From: Oligoflexales bacterium
Lineage (GTDB): Bacteria; Bdellovibrionota_B; Oligoflexia; Oligoflexales; Bog-1112
Direction: 5' to 3'
Length of the DNA stretch: 40,335 nt
Assembly: GCA_017985985.1 (NCBI GenBank)
Contig: JAGNWK010000017.1
Coordinates: 1 to 40,335 of the forward strand
Shown: positions 15,427 through 23,427 of the stretch, piece after piece
Position numbering within the stretch: the first letter of the stretch is position 1
How the letters are laid out: each line of letters opens with the position of its first letter
Notes under the pieces: generated by a model
The model's database searches: none
Seen by the model: the letters and a program-made list of their open reading frames with translations, nothing else
What the model was told of the DNA's origin: nothing
Translations under genes and position numbers: made by a program

Positions 15427-15954
15427 ATGGCTACGAGAGAGTTAAAGATGCTTCGAGTAGACTTTAAAAAAAATCCTTGGCAAGAGCCAGAAGAGGACGT
15501 CTATGATCAAGAGGACCTCCTCTTCTTTAGAACTCTGCTTTTGAAAAAAAGAGAAGAAATTCTTAAAGACATTCAGTCTATTCTAGGATCAGAAAAAATG
15601 AAATGGGATGTTAATGAGATGAAAGACGAGGTGGATCTGGCTACGACCTCCATGGCTCATGATATCACCATCCGCCTTCTCGATCGATCACGAAAACTAC
15701 TCAATGAGATCAGTTTTGCACTTCAGAAATTTGCCATAGGAGACTACGGCTACTGTGAAGGAACAGGAGAGCTTATCCCTCGCAAAAGATTGGAGCTTGC
15801 TCCTTGGGTTCGTTACAGTGTCGAGCATAAGGGACAACTGGAACAGATCAAGAAGAAAACGAAACACATCAAAATGACAGGGGGAATTCACAGCGCATTA
15901 GTTCCAGATGACTATTTGCTACATGAGATAGAACCCATTATTCCTGGAGTTTAA
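15427..15954 (+). CDS. DksA/TraR family transcription factor lacking the four-Cys zinc finger
   Basis: 175 residues. A coiled-coil hairpin (about 28-104) carries the tip motif DEVDLA at 67-72, corresponding to the DxxDxA of DksA that enters the RNA polymerase secondary channel. Next is GDYGYCEGTGELIPRKRLELAPWVRYSVEHK, where DksA has its zinc finger. Only C110 of the four ligands is kept; the others are Thr, Ser and His. Cys-poor DksA paralogues (DksA2, alphaproteobacterial DksA) are known to fold without zinc. It would modulate transcription initiation, possibly with ppGpp. ATG 15427 follows AAGGA. The last 17 bp overlap the 3' end of the convergent phosphatase gene. Confidence 0.82.
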   Translation: MATRELKMLRVDFKKNPWQEPEEDVYDQEDLLFFRTLLLKKREEILKDIQSILGSEKMKWDVNEMKDEVDLATTSMAHDITIRLLDRSRKLLNEISFALQKFAIGDYGYCEGTGELIPRKRLELAPWVRYSVEHKGQLEQIKKKTKHIKMTGGIHSALVPDDYLLHEIEPIIPGV

Positions 15955-16702
15955 GACGATAGGTGTCTTGGAGTTCTTGAAATCTGGGGTCATTGGCTAG
16001 CATTTCTATGAACTCAATATTTTCAGGACGAAACAAGAACGGATTGTATTTATGATACTCATACTGAGCTGGATTCAATCCGTCTTTTTTAGGTCCATTG
16101 ATCCAATTTCCCCCTTGTAGATATCGTAAAGCCATAGCGACCATACCTGTTCGATGCAAGCCGCCTAAGCAGTGAAAAAGGACGGGTTGGTTCTTAGGTT
16201 CCAAAATGATCCGAAGAATGTTAAAAAAGCTGTCAATCCCACCATCCACACCATCATTTCTTAAGGAAAAATAAGCCTGAGCCTCATATCCTAGATTTTG
16301 TGTGTTATCAATATCGGTCGATGGATCATAAGGATTCTGTCCATCAACATAAGTTCTCATGGGGCCAAAGCTATGGTAAAAAGTATAGCCCCAGACAAAA
16401 CTCATTTCATACTCTTCTACAGCAAAATTAGAGAAGCTATTGTATCCTTCCTTGTTCATATAGATAATTGTTTTTGGGAAAGGTAAATTGTTTTTCCAAA
16501 GCCTAGATCTCAAGTCATAGAGACCGCTTTTTCCTAATTTTGCGCTTCTATAAATTTTATACTGAGCGTTGTTGATCACAAGGCCGAGGTTTAAAGAATA
16601 AATCGGATCCAATCGATTTTCATCTGAAAAGCCTTCTCCCGCCTTCAAAAAACTCAAAAACGATAAGATAAGAACTAGTGCTAAGATTTTTATCTTTCTC
16701 AT
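15938..16702 (-). CDS. Exported protein tyrosine phosphatase-like protein (HCX5R)
   Basis: 254 residues. A signal peptide (KILALVLILSFLSFLKAG) directs it to the periplasm or outside. The catalytic loop FHCLGGLHRTGMVA has the nucleophile C178 and phosphate-binding R184 with the following Thr-Gly, the canonical HCxxGxxRTG of Cys-based phosphatases. A general-acid Asp cannot be assigned with certainty, but DGVDGG (150-155) lies about 25 residues before the Cys, as expected for dual-specificity enzymes. The substrate could be phosphotyrosine, inositol phosphates or another phosphoester. The start ATG 16702 has AAGGAGGAG close upstream, a very strong ribosome site. It is divergent from the metallopeptidase gene, also exported. 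Confidence 0.75.
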   Translation of the reverse strand: MRKIKILALVLILSFLSFLKAGEGFSDENRLDPIYSLNLGLVINNAQYKIYRSAKLGKSGLYDLRSRLWKNNLPFPKTIIYMNKEGYNSFSNFAVEEYEMSFVWGYTFYHSFGPMRTYVDGQNPYDPSTDIDNTQNLGYEAQAYFSLRNDGVDGGIDSFFNILRIILEPKNQPVLFHCLGGLHRTGMVAMALRYLQGGNWINGPKKDGLNPAQYEYHKYNPFLFRPENIEFIEMLANDPRFQELQDTYRLKLQE

Positions 16703-16760
16703 GGCTCCTCCTTACACATTCTAGATTCGAACTCACGAACGAGGAGGCATCGGTATCTTT

Positions 16761-16826
16761 TTTAAAATATTGAAAAAAAACTTGTTTTTTTTGTTTTTTT
16801 ATAATTTTTTTTTTGTTTGCAACAAG
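16761..16826. promoter_or_regulatory. A/T-tract region between divergent secreted phosphatase and metallopeptidase genes
   Basis: Sixty-odd bases made almost entirely of A and T runs (8 A, 8 T, 7 T, 10 T), unlike any other intergenic stretch here. On the minus strand TTGTTG and TATAAA are 16 bp apart across this tract and could serve the phosphatase gene. No equally good pair is seen for the plus strand. Phased A/T runs may bend DNA or act as UP elements; this is inference. Confidence 0.35.
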
Positions 16827-16900
16827 TTAGGAGGTAAAGAGTCTGGCTTGTAAATAATCTGTTAAAATAAAATGACAATCCTTTTACGTATGAAGGTTTT

Positions 16901-18403
16901 ATGTTTTGTAAATTAGATCTACCTTTTAGGATAAAGAAGTCTATTTGTTGTCTATTCAGTTTGTTTTTCTTTTTCCAATGTCAACATTCCCGGCTAGATA
17001 GAGAACCTTTGCTGAATAACCCTGTGGGAATCTTTTATGAGAAGGGCAAACCAGTTCACTTTGCGACGAAAGAAGATATTGCTTTCGGACGAAATACGCC
17101 TGAAGAGCAGAAGAGAGATGATCCCAACTGTACAGGACAAAATGCATTGAATGATATGGGATGGACATCTGTAAAAACAGATGCTTTGAATGATTTTAGA
17201 ACCGTTCCGGTAAATTTCTCTGGTGTTTCAGGTAAGGGTCTTCAAAGTCATCACAGTTTAGGTGTGGTGACAGGTACCCATTGGCGACAAGATTACTTTG
17301 ACTGTGAACTTTTGAAAGATAAAATATATACCTGCGTAGGATCGGAAGTTTCTGTTTTAGAAGAGGGGGAAGACCTTCCTTTTTGTAAAAAGGGACCATA
17401 CCCAGAACATTCGATAGAAAATGCGGCCTTAGCCATTATGACCGGAATTCAAATCACCGAAAAATTCTATGAGCAGAGTTCTGGAAAGAGTCTAGCTCAA
17501 AAAGTCAGAGTGTATGTTTTTCCGAAAATAGAGCGCGTACTTCATCTTAAAGATGGCAGCACCTTCACCGTTTATGATACAGACAACGCGCGCTGGTCTA
17601 ATTCCTCATGGAAAAAAAACAGTCCCTTTTCCATAGAGTTTCTTCCCCACAGTTTAGAGAAAAGAAGTTATTTTAAAAAATCAGTTTGGAGTCAACCGGG
17701 AGTAGCTAGTCATGAGCTCAGTCATCACATCTTTTATATGATCGCTCCTCACATGTCCTCTGTTGGAGGAGGAGGTACAGCAGGGGTGCATCGAAGGGTC
17801 GACCTGTCGATGACTATCACAGCTTTGAATGAAGGTTTTGCAGACCTTCTGGCGTATTACAGCTATAGTTCCGGTGTCAATCCTATTGGCAAATTTGAAT
17901 TTTCTTCTTTTAAAAAAGCCCGATTTGTCGGAGCTGAAACGAATGACGACGAAGCTCCAAAGGTCATTAGTCCTTCTGTGTTGAAGCATTTTTTTCAAGA
18001 CAAAAGAAGTTTCCCTGATAACACCTCCATCAGTCCTGATCACCAAGATGTTCACACACTTGGTGCTCTGTCTGCATTTGTTATGGATCAGCTTTTTAGT
18101 CTGAAGATTAAATTTCATCATCAAACGATTTCAACTGAAAAAAAAGCCAAACTTCTCTATCTCTGGGTTGAAGAAATAGACAAATTTTTTCTCGATCAGG
18201 AATTGAAACAGAGATTCTTCGAAGAGCCTTCTTTCTTTTTAGAGAAGGCTCTTTATAAAGCTGTCCAGATTGCATTTATAGAACCAGATAAACTAGCTTT
18301 AACCCAGGGGCAGTGCGAAATTATTCGAAAGAGACTTTCAGCCTATGCGAGCTCTTGGGAAGAGCAAAAAAAATATTTCTGTCTCAGCCCTGAAGACAAA
18401 TAG
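16901..18403 (+). CDS. Exported zinc metallopeptidase-like protein (gluzincin pattern)
   Basis: 500 residues. The N-terminus is hydrophobic (SICCLFSLFFFFQCQ); Cys27 could be lipidated although the preceding FFQ is a poor lipobox. The catalytic motif is HELSH at 271-275 with a third ligand E311 in NEGFADL (310-316), the HExxH...E pattern of gluzincins such as fungalysin and thermolysin-like enzymes. A Gly-rich loop (SVGGGGTAG) lies between them. The N-terminal ~250 residues contain paired cysteines and a propeptide-like beta region; the C-terminal ~130 residues are helical. Substrate unknown. ATG 16901 has only GAAGG upstream. The gene ends just before a 16-bp perfect hairpin. Confidence 0.7.
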   Translation: MFCKLDLPFRIKKSICCLFSLFFFFQCQHSRLDREPLLNNPVGIFYEKGKPVHFATKEDIAFGRNTPEEQKRDDPNCTGQNALNDMGWTSVKTDALNDFRTVPVNFSGVSGKGLQSHHSLGVVTGTHWRQDYFDCELLKDKIYTCVGSEVSVLEEGEDLPFCKKGPYPEHSIENAALAIMTGIQITEKFYEQSSGKSLAQKVRVYVFPKIERVLHLKDGSTFTVYDTDNARWSNSSWKKNSPFSIEFLPHSLEKRSYFKKSVWSQPGVASHELSHHIFYMIAPHMSSVGGGGTAGVHRRVDLSMTITALNEGFADLLAYYSYSSGVNPIGKFEFSSFKKARFVGAETNDDEAPKVISPSVLKHFFQDKRSFPDNTSISPDHQDVHTLGALSAFVMDQLFSLKIKFHHQTISTEKKAKLLYLWVEEIDKFFLDQELKQRFFEEPSFFLEKALYKAVQIAFIEPDKLALTQGQCEIIRKRLSAYASSWEEQKKYFCLSPEDK

Positions 18404-18415
18404 CAAGGAAGAGGA

Positions 18416-18450
18416 TTTGGGAGAAAACAGCGCAGCTGTTTTCTCCCAAA
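18416..18450 (+). terminator. Perfect 16-bp hairpin after metallopeptidase gene
   Basis: TTTGGGAGAAAACAGC pairs with GCTGTTTTCTCCCAAA around a GCA loop, 13 bp after the stop codon. There is no T tract downstream, so it may protect the 3' end of the mRNA or need a factor rather than act as a classic intrinsic terminator. Its loop region (CAGCGCAGCTG) resembles the CTGCGCAG core of other gene-end hairpins in the window. Confidence 0.65.
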
Positions 18451-18650
18451 AGCCCAGTGAAGTATAAGATCAGTCAGCCCTCCCGTAATAAGACCCAGTA
18501 ATTTCAGTCCTTAAAAAGAGCCTTGCCTAGGGGCATGTCCATTGCTAATTTACGTGTGAGAAAGTGAAGGCCTAGGTTTCCACCACAAATTTAAGATATT
18601 CTCATCTTGCCCCGCTTCTAAGTCGTTTGACCTCATGCTTTGGAGTTACT

Positions 18651-20066
18651 GTGAACAGCGATACAATTTTGGCCTTTATCTGCTATTTTTCTTTACCGCT
18701 CCTTATTGGATTCTTTGCTAGTAGAGCCGCTAAAAAAACCCAGGACTTCGCACTTGGACAACGATCTATCAACTACTGGGTGACGGCTATTTCTGTCCAA
18801 GCTAGTGATATGAGTGGCTGGCTCTTTATGGGTTACCCTGCCATTGTTTTTGCCCATGGCTGTCAGAAAATATGGGTCGCTCTGGGTTTATTTACGGGCA
18901 TGTTCTTAACTTGGCAACTGCTTGCAAAAAAGATCCGAACTGAAACCGAAAAATTTAACTGTCGCACCCTCTCTTCTTACTTCGAAAGCAGATTTGAAGA
19001 TAAAACGGGGATGGTCCGTATAAGTAGTGCAATTTTTTGCCTGATTTTCTTCACTTTTTATATTTCCTCTGGGCTTGTTGAAATGGGAAGACTTCTAGAG
19101 GCGATCACAGGCATACCCTACACCATTGGTGTTTCTCTCGGGGTCTGTGTTGTCCTTTATTCTCTTTTTGGTGGATTTGTCTCCATGGCATGGATAGATT
19201 TTTTTCAAGGAATTTTTCTTCTGCTCATGCTCATGCTCGTGCCCTATCTGGCTTATATGAAAGTAGGTGGGCTTGAAGCTATTCGAGAAACGGCTCACAT
19301 TAAGAATATCCCCCTTAGCTTTCTCCCCGACAGCTCCTTGGGCACTTTGAGAGATATCCTGTTCTCCGCTCTAGAGTGGGGCCTTGGTTATTTTGGTATG
19401 CCTCACATTCTCACAAAATTTATGGGTCTCAACGATGTGAGCAAAATGAAAAGAGCTCAGTACATTGGTATGTCTTGGCAAATTATTGCCCTTATTTCTG
19501 CCAGCTGTGTTGGTCTCGTCGGGATAGCTTTCTTCAAAGAGGGGCTCCCACGCAACGAACTTATTTTCATCCATATGGTGAAAGAATTGTTCCCGCCCTT
19601 CTTTGCCTCGCTCATACTTTGTGCTGTGATGGCTGCAGCCATCAATGTGATGGGAGCGCAAGTTCTGTCTTCGGCTTCTATCATCGCAGAAGATTTTTAT
19701 AAAAAGTATTTCATGAAATCTGCAGAGGCGCAGCTGTCTGGGGCTAAACGTTTGCAAAACGTATCTAGAGCCTGTGTGCTTGTGATTTGTATCTGTGCCT
19801 ATGCCTCTGCCTTTACAACGGACAAAACCATATTTAGTTTGGTGAAATATGCCTGGTCTGGTTTAGGCTGTACATTCGGACCCGTGCTACTTGTTGCCCT
19901 CTACACAAAGGTTCGCCACTACTCCGTCGCTCTCGCGGGGATTCTCGTCGGAGGAACAGTCGGTGCTTTATGGCCCCATGACACCTTTATCCCCGCTATG
20001 ATTGCAGGATACCTCGCAAGTTTCTTCTCTATGGGTACTATGCAGTTTCTTATTAAGAGAGCCTAA
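18651..20066 (+). CDS. Sodium/solute symporter, PutP (sodium/proline) type
   Basis: 471 residues from GTG 18651, chosen because GGAG lies five bases upstream and the protein then starts directly before TM1. A TTG 24 bp earlier has no ribosome site. It has about 13 hydrophobic helices. SVQASDMSGWLFMGYPA in TM2 is the sodium and substrate region of PutP-like SSF members, and YSLFGGFVSMAWIDFFQGIFLL is the SSF signature. It would import proline or a related amino acid using the sodium gradient. The C-terminus is shorter than E. coli PutP (502). No proline catabolic gene (putA) is nearby, so substrate specificity is provisional. Confidence 0.82.
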   Translation: MNSDTILAFICYFSLPLLIGFFASRAAKKTQDFALGQRSINYWVTAISVQASDMSGWLFMGYPAIVFAHGCQKIWVALGLFTGMFLTWQLLAKKIRTETEKFNCRTLSSYFESRFEDKTGMVRISSAIFCLIFFTFYISSGLVEMGRLLEAITGIPYTIGVSLGVCVVLYSLFGGFVSMAWIDFFQGIFLLLMLMLVPYLAYMKVGGLEAIRETAHIKNIPLSFLPDSSLGTLRDILFSALEWGLGYFGMPHILTKFMGLNDVSKMKRAQYIGMSWQIIALISASCVGLVGIAFFKEGLPRNELIFIHMVKELFPPFFASLILCAVMAAAINVMGAQVLSSASIIAEDFYKKYFMKSAEAQLSGAKRLQNVSRACVLVICICAYASAFTTDKTIFSLVKYAWSGLGCTFGPVLLVALYTKVRHYSVALAGILVGGTVGALWPHDTFIPAMIAGYLASFFSMGTMQFLIKRA

Positions 20067-20085
20067 GGCAAGAGCAAGGAGGGGC

Positions 20086-20114
20086 TAGGGGAAACTGCGC
20101 AGCTGGTTCCCCTA
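20086..20114. terminator. Hairpin between convergent putP-like gene and mutS
   Basis: TAGGGGAA pairs with TTCCCCTA around a CTGCGCAG-containing loop, between two converging genes, so it can serve either. The 22 nt at 20092-20113 are the exact reverse complement of 9703-9724. AGCTGGTTCC is repeated at 20101-20110 and 20125-20134. Confidence 0.55.
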
Positions 20115-20150
20115 AAGAAACGACAGCTGGTTCCTGAGAGAAAAGAAAAG

Positions 20151-22724
20151 CTAGCTAAGAAAAAGACTTCTCTGCTGCGGATCTAATACTTCCCTTCTCC
20201 CCACGAGACTCGCTTTTCTTTTCTGCAAAAACAAACGAGCTCTTTGCAAGACGGAGATGGGAATCCCAGCTCTTTTAGCCACTTCAATTCCATAGGAGCT
20301 ACCACTAGACCCAGGGATAAGACGATGGGTAAAGCGAATCCCCTGCTCTTCTTGGAGAACTTCTGTCTGAACAATTTGAGCGGAGGAAAATTTCTCCGCA
20401 AAGGGAATCAACTCATGATAATGGGTGGCAAAGAAAGTCCAACACTTTCGCTCCTGAATGATGTTTTCGAGTATAGCTTCAGCAAGAGCCAGACCATCTT
20501 CCGTAGAAGTGCCACGACCTACCTCATCTAAGATAACGAGACTGTGCTGGGTAGAGCGTCGCAGAATGTGAGCTGTTTCTGTCATCTCCACCATAAAGGT
20601 AGATAGGCCGAGGGAGAGATCATCGGAGGCTCCCACACGAGTGAAGATCTGGTCGAAGATCGGCATCTCAGCACTCTCTGCCGGCACAAACGATCCGATC
20701 TGATGCAGGATAGCGCAGATAGCAACCATTCTCATCAAAGTAGACTTACCCGCCATATTGGGGCCGGTGATCACCAGATGTTGGGACTTACGGTTCATCC
20801 ACAGATGATTCGGAGTATAGAACTGGGGACCAACATACCTTTCCACGATCGGGTGTCGAGCTCCATGAAGGAGCAGTTGTTCTCCTTCACCAGAAGAAAG
20901 GGTGGGACGACAAAATCGTCTTGTTAAGGCAAGCCAGGCAAGACCCTGACTGAGATCAAATTCGGCAAGCTCTTGAGACAGCTCTTGGAGTTTGTGAATC
21001 TGCGAAGAGAGGGCACCCAAAAGTTCTTGGTAAAGCCAGGCTTCTCGCTCTAGGGTGAGTTCCTTGGCTTGTGCCCATTCGACTTCAAAGTCTTTGAGTT
21101 CCATCGTCGTAAAACGTTCACAGTTCACCATGGTCTGACGACGGATAAAGTGTTCAGGGATCTTATTGAGATGGGTCTTGGTGATTTCGATCATCAGTCC
21201 AAAGTTGTTGTTCTGCTTTATCTTCAGACTGTTGATCTTGGTCTCTTGTCTAAGCTGTTCTTGGTAGGCGTTGACTCTCTCTTCGCCATTTTTGGAGAGT
21301 GCATTTTTCTCGTCTAGCAAGGTGTCGTAGCCTGGACGGAAGACGGCATCTCCTTGACCGATAGCAAGGGGATTTTCTTGCAAAGAATCTTCGAGCAGAT
21401 GAAGAGCTTCCTTATAGAAAGGGAACCTTTGCATCAGGGATTGGAAGCTTTCCCCCAATTGTGACTGATGGGGAGAGAGAAATGCATATATAACCTCAAC
21501 TTTTTTGAGACCAGTTCTCATGCGAGCAAGTTCGTGGGTGTGTATATTCTTAGCCAGAACTCGGGTCATCAGACGCTCAAGATCACACATCCCTTTTAAT
21601 AGATCTCGAAGAGCCCTTAGTTTTTCTTCGCCCAAGTCGAGAAGTTTTTGCACTCGACTTTGTCTATCTCGTATCTTCTGTTCGCTACGGAAAGGATGAG
21701 CGAGGGCCCACTTCAAAAGTCTAGAACCCATCGGGGATAGGCACTCGCAGATTTCTGCGTAGAGTGAACCTTCTGACTGCTGTGTCCTAGCTCTAGCAAA
21801 GAGTTCGAGATCACGAACGACGTGATCTTCCAGGATGAGCTCACTGCTGTCCTCCAAAGCTCTCAAACACAAAAACTGCGAGGTGCAGGCGTGTACGGAC
21901 TTGAGATGGAAGAGAACAGAAGCTGCTAGCGCCATTCCTCCGGAGACTTCCCCACAGGCCTGTTTGCCTAAGCTAAATTCTCGAGGTCCAGAACCTGCTT
22001 GCTCGGATGAAAGAGAAGACCAGCTACCAAAAGTAGCCTGAAGAATGACCTTCTGTTCCGACTCATCTCGTAGTACAGATTCGGGCAGAGGGCTTTTTAG
22101 AACTTTGCGCTCTTTGCTGTAGGAAGAGAGGAGGGAGTCTAAATTGGGGATAAAGAAACGTCGAGCGAGCAGCTCAACCGGCTGAAACCTTTTGATAAGA
22201 GAAAGGACTGCAGGAAAGTCAGCGGCCTTCCCCAGACGAAATTCCCCGGTGGAGACATCACAGATACAGACAGTCCAAGTTTGATCTTCCGGTAGCTCAT
22301 AGATCGCCATCAGGTAGTTCGCTGTGTCCGGTTTAAGGAGAGATCCATCCAGATCATCGACACAACCCGGGCTGAGTATCTTAACGATAGCCCGTCGAAC
22401 GAGACCCTTGCCCTGGCCTGCTTCTTCGACTTGCTCTGCCACCGCAACCCTATAATTTAACTTCAGGAGTTTAAGCCAATATAGGGAAGCGCTGTGGTGG
22501 GGCACCCCGCAGAATTTTACAATCTTACTGTCCCCGCGCTCACGTGATGTCAGGGCTATCTCGAGCAGGGGGGCTATCTCCTCTGCCTCATCCCCAAAAA
22601 TTTCGTAAAAATCACCCATCCGAAAGAAGAGGACGGCATCGTCAGCTTCCCGTTTTAATTGATAATATTGCTGCATCATCGGGGTCATAGACAGAATTTC
22701 TTCTTCGCTCGGTAGAGTAGGCAT
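20151..22724 (-). CDS. mutS: DNA mismatch repair protein MutS
   Basis: 857 residues, close to E. coli MutS (853). The mismatch-reading Phe-x-Glu is in GDFYEIF (F39, E41). The Walker A GPNMAGKST is at 654-662, the D-loop/Walker B is in SLVILDEVGRGTSTEDG (~728-744) and FFATHYHEL follows. The connector, lever and clamp regions are complete. MutS dimers recognise mispairs and recruit MutL. ATG 22724 is preceded by AAGGAAG. The C-terminal tail is short (ends QQRSLFLS) and lacks a clear tetramerisation extension. No mutL is adjacent. Confidence 0.97.
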   Translation of the reverse strand: MPTLPSEEEILSMTPMMQQYYQLKREADDAVLFFRMGDFYEIFGDEAEEIAPLLEIALTSRERGDSKIVKFCGVPHHSASLYWLKLLKLNYRVAVAEQVEEAGQGKGLVRRAIVKILSPGCVDDLDGSLLKPDTANYLMAIYELPEDQTWTVCICDVSTGEFRLGKAADFPAVLSLIKRFQPVELLARRFFIPNLDSLLSSYSKERKVLKSPLPESVLRDESEQKVILQATFGSWSSLSSEQAGSGPREFSLGKQACGEVSGGMALAASVLFHLKSVHACTSQFLCLRALEDSSELILEDHVVRDLELFARARTQQSEGSLYAEICECLSPMGSRLLKWALAHPFRSEQKIRDRQSRVQKLLDLGEEKLRALRDLLKGMCDLERLMTRVLAKNIHTHELARMRTGLKKVEVIYAFLSPHQSQLGESFQSLMQRFPFYKEALHLLEDSLQENPLAIGQGDAVFRPGYDTLLDEKNALSKNGEERVNAYQEQLRQETKINSLKIKQNNNFGLMIEITKTHLNKIPEHFIRRQTMVNCERFTTMELKDFEVEWAQAKELTLEREAWLYQELLGALSSQIHKLQELSQELAEFDLSQGLAWLALTRRFCRPTLSSGEGEQLLLHGARHPIVERYVGPQFYTPNHLWMNRKSQHLVITGPNMAGKSTLMRMVAICAILHQIGSFVPAESAEMPIFDQIFTRVGASDDLSLGLSTFMVEMTETAHILRRSTQHSLVILDEVGRGTSTEDGLALAEAILENIIQERKCWTFFATHYHELIPFAEKFSSAQIVQTEVLQEEQGIRFTHRLIPGSSGSSYGIEVAKRAGIPISVLQRARLFLQKRKASLVGRREVLDPQQRSLFLS

Positions 22725-22806
22725 TCTACTTCCTTAACTTTTTTGAACTTCCGGATGAGGAATTGAGGACACGTCCTGGTAGCGATTTCTTGATAGCACT
22801 CCATCA

Positions 22807-22859
22807 TTTTCTCCCCAACCTGAAATTTGCTCGCGAGTACGTTTCAGTTGGGGAGAAAA
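22807..22859. repeat. Long hairpin between rsfS and mutS
   Basis: The arms 22807-22825 and 22842-22859 pair over 18 bp with one bulged base (left arm TTTTCTCCCCAACCTGAAA, right arm TTTCAGTTGGGGAGAAAA). The loop contains the palindrome CTCGCGAG. There is no T tract on either strand beyond the arms. It lies 110 bp downstream of the rsfS stop and 83 bp upstream of the mutS start, so it would sit in the leader of mutS or the trailer of rsfS. Confidence 0.7.
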
Positions 22860-22968
22860 AGAGGCTTGGAAAGGATGCCTTCTTAACGAGACGTTTCAAC
22901 TGGAAACATCCACATATTTCAGCCTTCCTTAAATTTTTTGGACTTTCCGAAATAAATGCGGTCCCTCT

Positions 22969-23307
22969 CTAAGGGACATCCACTGCAGCTTGGGGCCAGA
23001 GGGATTCGATCGCATAATAGTCTCTGAGTGATTTCAAGAAGACGTGCACAATCAAAGAACCATAATCCATACAAACCCAATGCCCACTGGTCTTCCCTTC
23101 AATAGCAGAAGGAATTCGACTCATCTCCGTTTTGCAGAGGTCCTCAATGGCATCCGCTATGGCAGTCGTCTGACGTTCGTTATCCGCTGAACAGATCAGC
23201 TGGTACTCGCAAACATCTGAATGTTTGGTCAAGTCGAGGAGGACGATTCGAGAAGCTTTCTTATCTTGAGCAGCTTTGATCGCTAATTGCACTAATTCTG
23301 CACTCAT
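22969..23307 (-). CDS. rsfS: Ribosomal silencing factor RsfS
   Basis: 112 residues from ATG 23307, preceded by AAGGGTG at good spacing; an ATG at 23331 would add eight residues not usual in the family. Family blocks: LAIKAAQDKKASRIVLLDL, YQLICSADNERQTTAIADAIED, and GHWVCMDYGSLIVHVFLKSLRDYYAIESLW with the conserved Trp-x2-Met-Asp-Tyr-Gly and the terminal Tyr/Leu-Trp. RsfS binds L14 on the 50S subunit and blocks 30S joining during starvation. The usual neighbours nadD and rlmH are not present here. Same strand as mutS, 244 bp upstream. Confidence 0.92.
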   Translation of the reverse strand: MSAELVQLAIKAAQDKKASRIVLLDLTKHSDVCEYQLICSADNERQTTAIADAIEDLCKTEMSRIPSAIEGKTSGHWVCMDYGSLIVHVFLKSLRDYYAIESLWPQAAVDVP

Positions 23308-23427
23308 ACCCGGCACCCTTATCCTAAACATATTGATTTCGTCAAATTTTCTGTGTCTGCTTTTTGACTTCTAGGCCATTTCTGCTACCTGCGTCTTCAA
23401 CCTAAGGCTGACGGAAGAACTCCTTAC

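Noticed and set aside
15249..15467. 72-residue frame in front of the DksA-like gene
   Set aside because: It overlaps the start of the DksA-like gene in another frame, has no ribosome site and a random-looking composition.
19371..19757. 128-residue frame antisense to the PutP-like gene
   Set aside because: His-rich shadow of a membrane-protein frame; the opposite strand is a complete transporter.
22763..22972. 69-residue frame between mutS and rsfS
   Set aside because: It consists largely of the hairpin at 22807-22859 and its flanks; no start context or recognisable protein.
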